Positions 5,075 through 5,607 of a DNA stretch of 5,607 bases are shown here, piece after piece. This stretch comes from Flavobacteriales bacterium (GTDB taxonomy: Bacteria > Bacteroidota > Bacteroidia > Flavobacteriales_D > Parvicellaceae). The stretch's first letter is position 1. Each line of letters starts with the position of its first letter. The DNA is taken from the NCBI GenBank assembly GCA_027047735.1, contig JALTUD010000359.1, positions 1 through 5,607 of the forward strand, given 5' to 3'. Made by a program: the position numbers and the translations under genes. Below the pieces are notes generated by a model. That model did not search any database. It was not told where the DNA came from and worked only from the letters and a program-made list of their open reading frames with translations.

Positions 5075-5607
5075 TCTTCTAATAAACCTTCTAATTCTTT
5101 CACGGACAGGAATTTACCTCTTTTTAGATTAGTCAAAACGATGGATACATTTTGCAAATCGGGACTCATGATGAAATAGGTTCTGAATCCGTACCACCAA
5201 CCTGTGTGAAAGACGATGTTTTTTCCGTTTTCTTTTTCTAAGAGTCGGAAACCATAGCCGTAGTTTTTGCCGTCTTTTCTTTTTTTGTGTTTGGGGGTTA
5301 TCATTTGACGGAAAGTTTGAGAACTAACTAATTTATTTTCTACTAAACCCAGGTAGAATTTATACATATCATCTACGTTTGAATACACTCCTTTGTCTCC
5401 TACTACTCCATTTAGATAAATGTCAATCTCGGGGACATAATAGCCGTTGTAGCCGACTGCGGGATTTATTAAGTCTTGTTTGTTTTCTCTGTTATAAACC
5501 ACGGTATTTGTCATATTCAAAGGGATGAATATGTTTTGTTTTAAAAATGCTTCGAAAGGGATTCCGCTGACTTTTTCTACGATTGATGCTAAGAGCATAT
5601 AGTTGGT
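5071..5607 (-). CDS. Beta-lactamase-fold serine hydrolase, C-terminal part
   Basis: The gene enters from beyond the right edge; 178 residues and the stop TAG (5071-5073) are visible. The first residues, TNYMLLASIVEKVSG, match the helix directly after the YxN motif of the beta-lactamase/penicillin-binding serine hydrolase family (class C-like, Pfam Beta-lactamase). GDKGVYSNVDDMYKF and YGYGF are typical of the same family. HTG (codons 5200-5208) fits the third active-site motif, equivalent to KTG. The catalytic SxxK and YxN lie outside the window, so activity and substrate (beta-lactam, D-amino peptide or ester) cannot be judged; most chromosomal Bacteroidota members of this family have unknown substrates. 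The internal ATG at 5596-5598 falls inside the conserved helix and is not the true start. The C-terminus ends normally (ELEGLLED), with its stop inside the structured RNA element that converges on it. Confidence 0.88.
   Translation of the reverse strand, partial: TNYMLLASIVEKVSGIPFEAFLKQNIFIPLNMTNTVVYNRENKQDLINPAVGYNGYYVPEIDIYLNGVVGDKGVYSNVDDMYKFYLGLVENKLVSSQTFRQMITPKHKKRKDGKNYGYGFRLLEKENGKNIVFHTGWWYGFRTYFIMSPDLQNVSIVLTNLKRGKFLSVKELEGLLED

Overview
The window looks like a low-GC Bacteroidota chromosome, most likely a Flavobacteriia-type genome. The evidence is a Cys lipobox lipoprotein, Bacteroidota-style promoter boxes (TTG, about 19 nt, TAnnTTTG-like), no Shine-Dalgarno sites, a fibre protein with a head typical of the phylum, and two copies of an intergenic structured element that resembles the Flavo-1 RNA motif. 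The family names are recognised from memory and were not checked against a database.

Layout: 1-48 is the last codons of a + strand gene. 110-251 is the first structured RNA-like element. 326-982 (+) encodes an unrecognised lipoprotein, and 1045-2277 (+) a complete RhlE-type DEAD-box RNA helicase. 2278-2468 is a convergent intergenic stretch with a hairpin. 2469-4331 (-) encodes a large secreted, repeat-rich, phage tail-fibre-like protein. 4332-5070 has no protein gene; it holds a candidate promoter zone, one decayed and two nearly identical 162-bp tandem units, and a second full structured element. 5071-5607 (-) is the C-terminal part of a beta-lactamase-fold serine hydrolase that runs off the window.

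No shared pathway links these genes; they appear to be independent units. The two most interesting signals are: (a) the fibre protein, which has a Sec signal peptide, a tail-collar domain and nine His-x-His motifs, at exact 17-residue spacing apart from one insertion, as in the metal-stacked needle at the tip of T4-like long tail fibres; and (b) the repeat cluster at 4433-5074, where 162-bp units with terminal inverted repeats run directly into a full Flavo-1-like element whose conserved 3' end supplies the stop codon of the convergent hydrolase gene.
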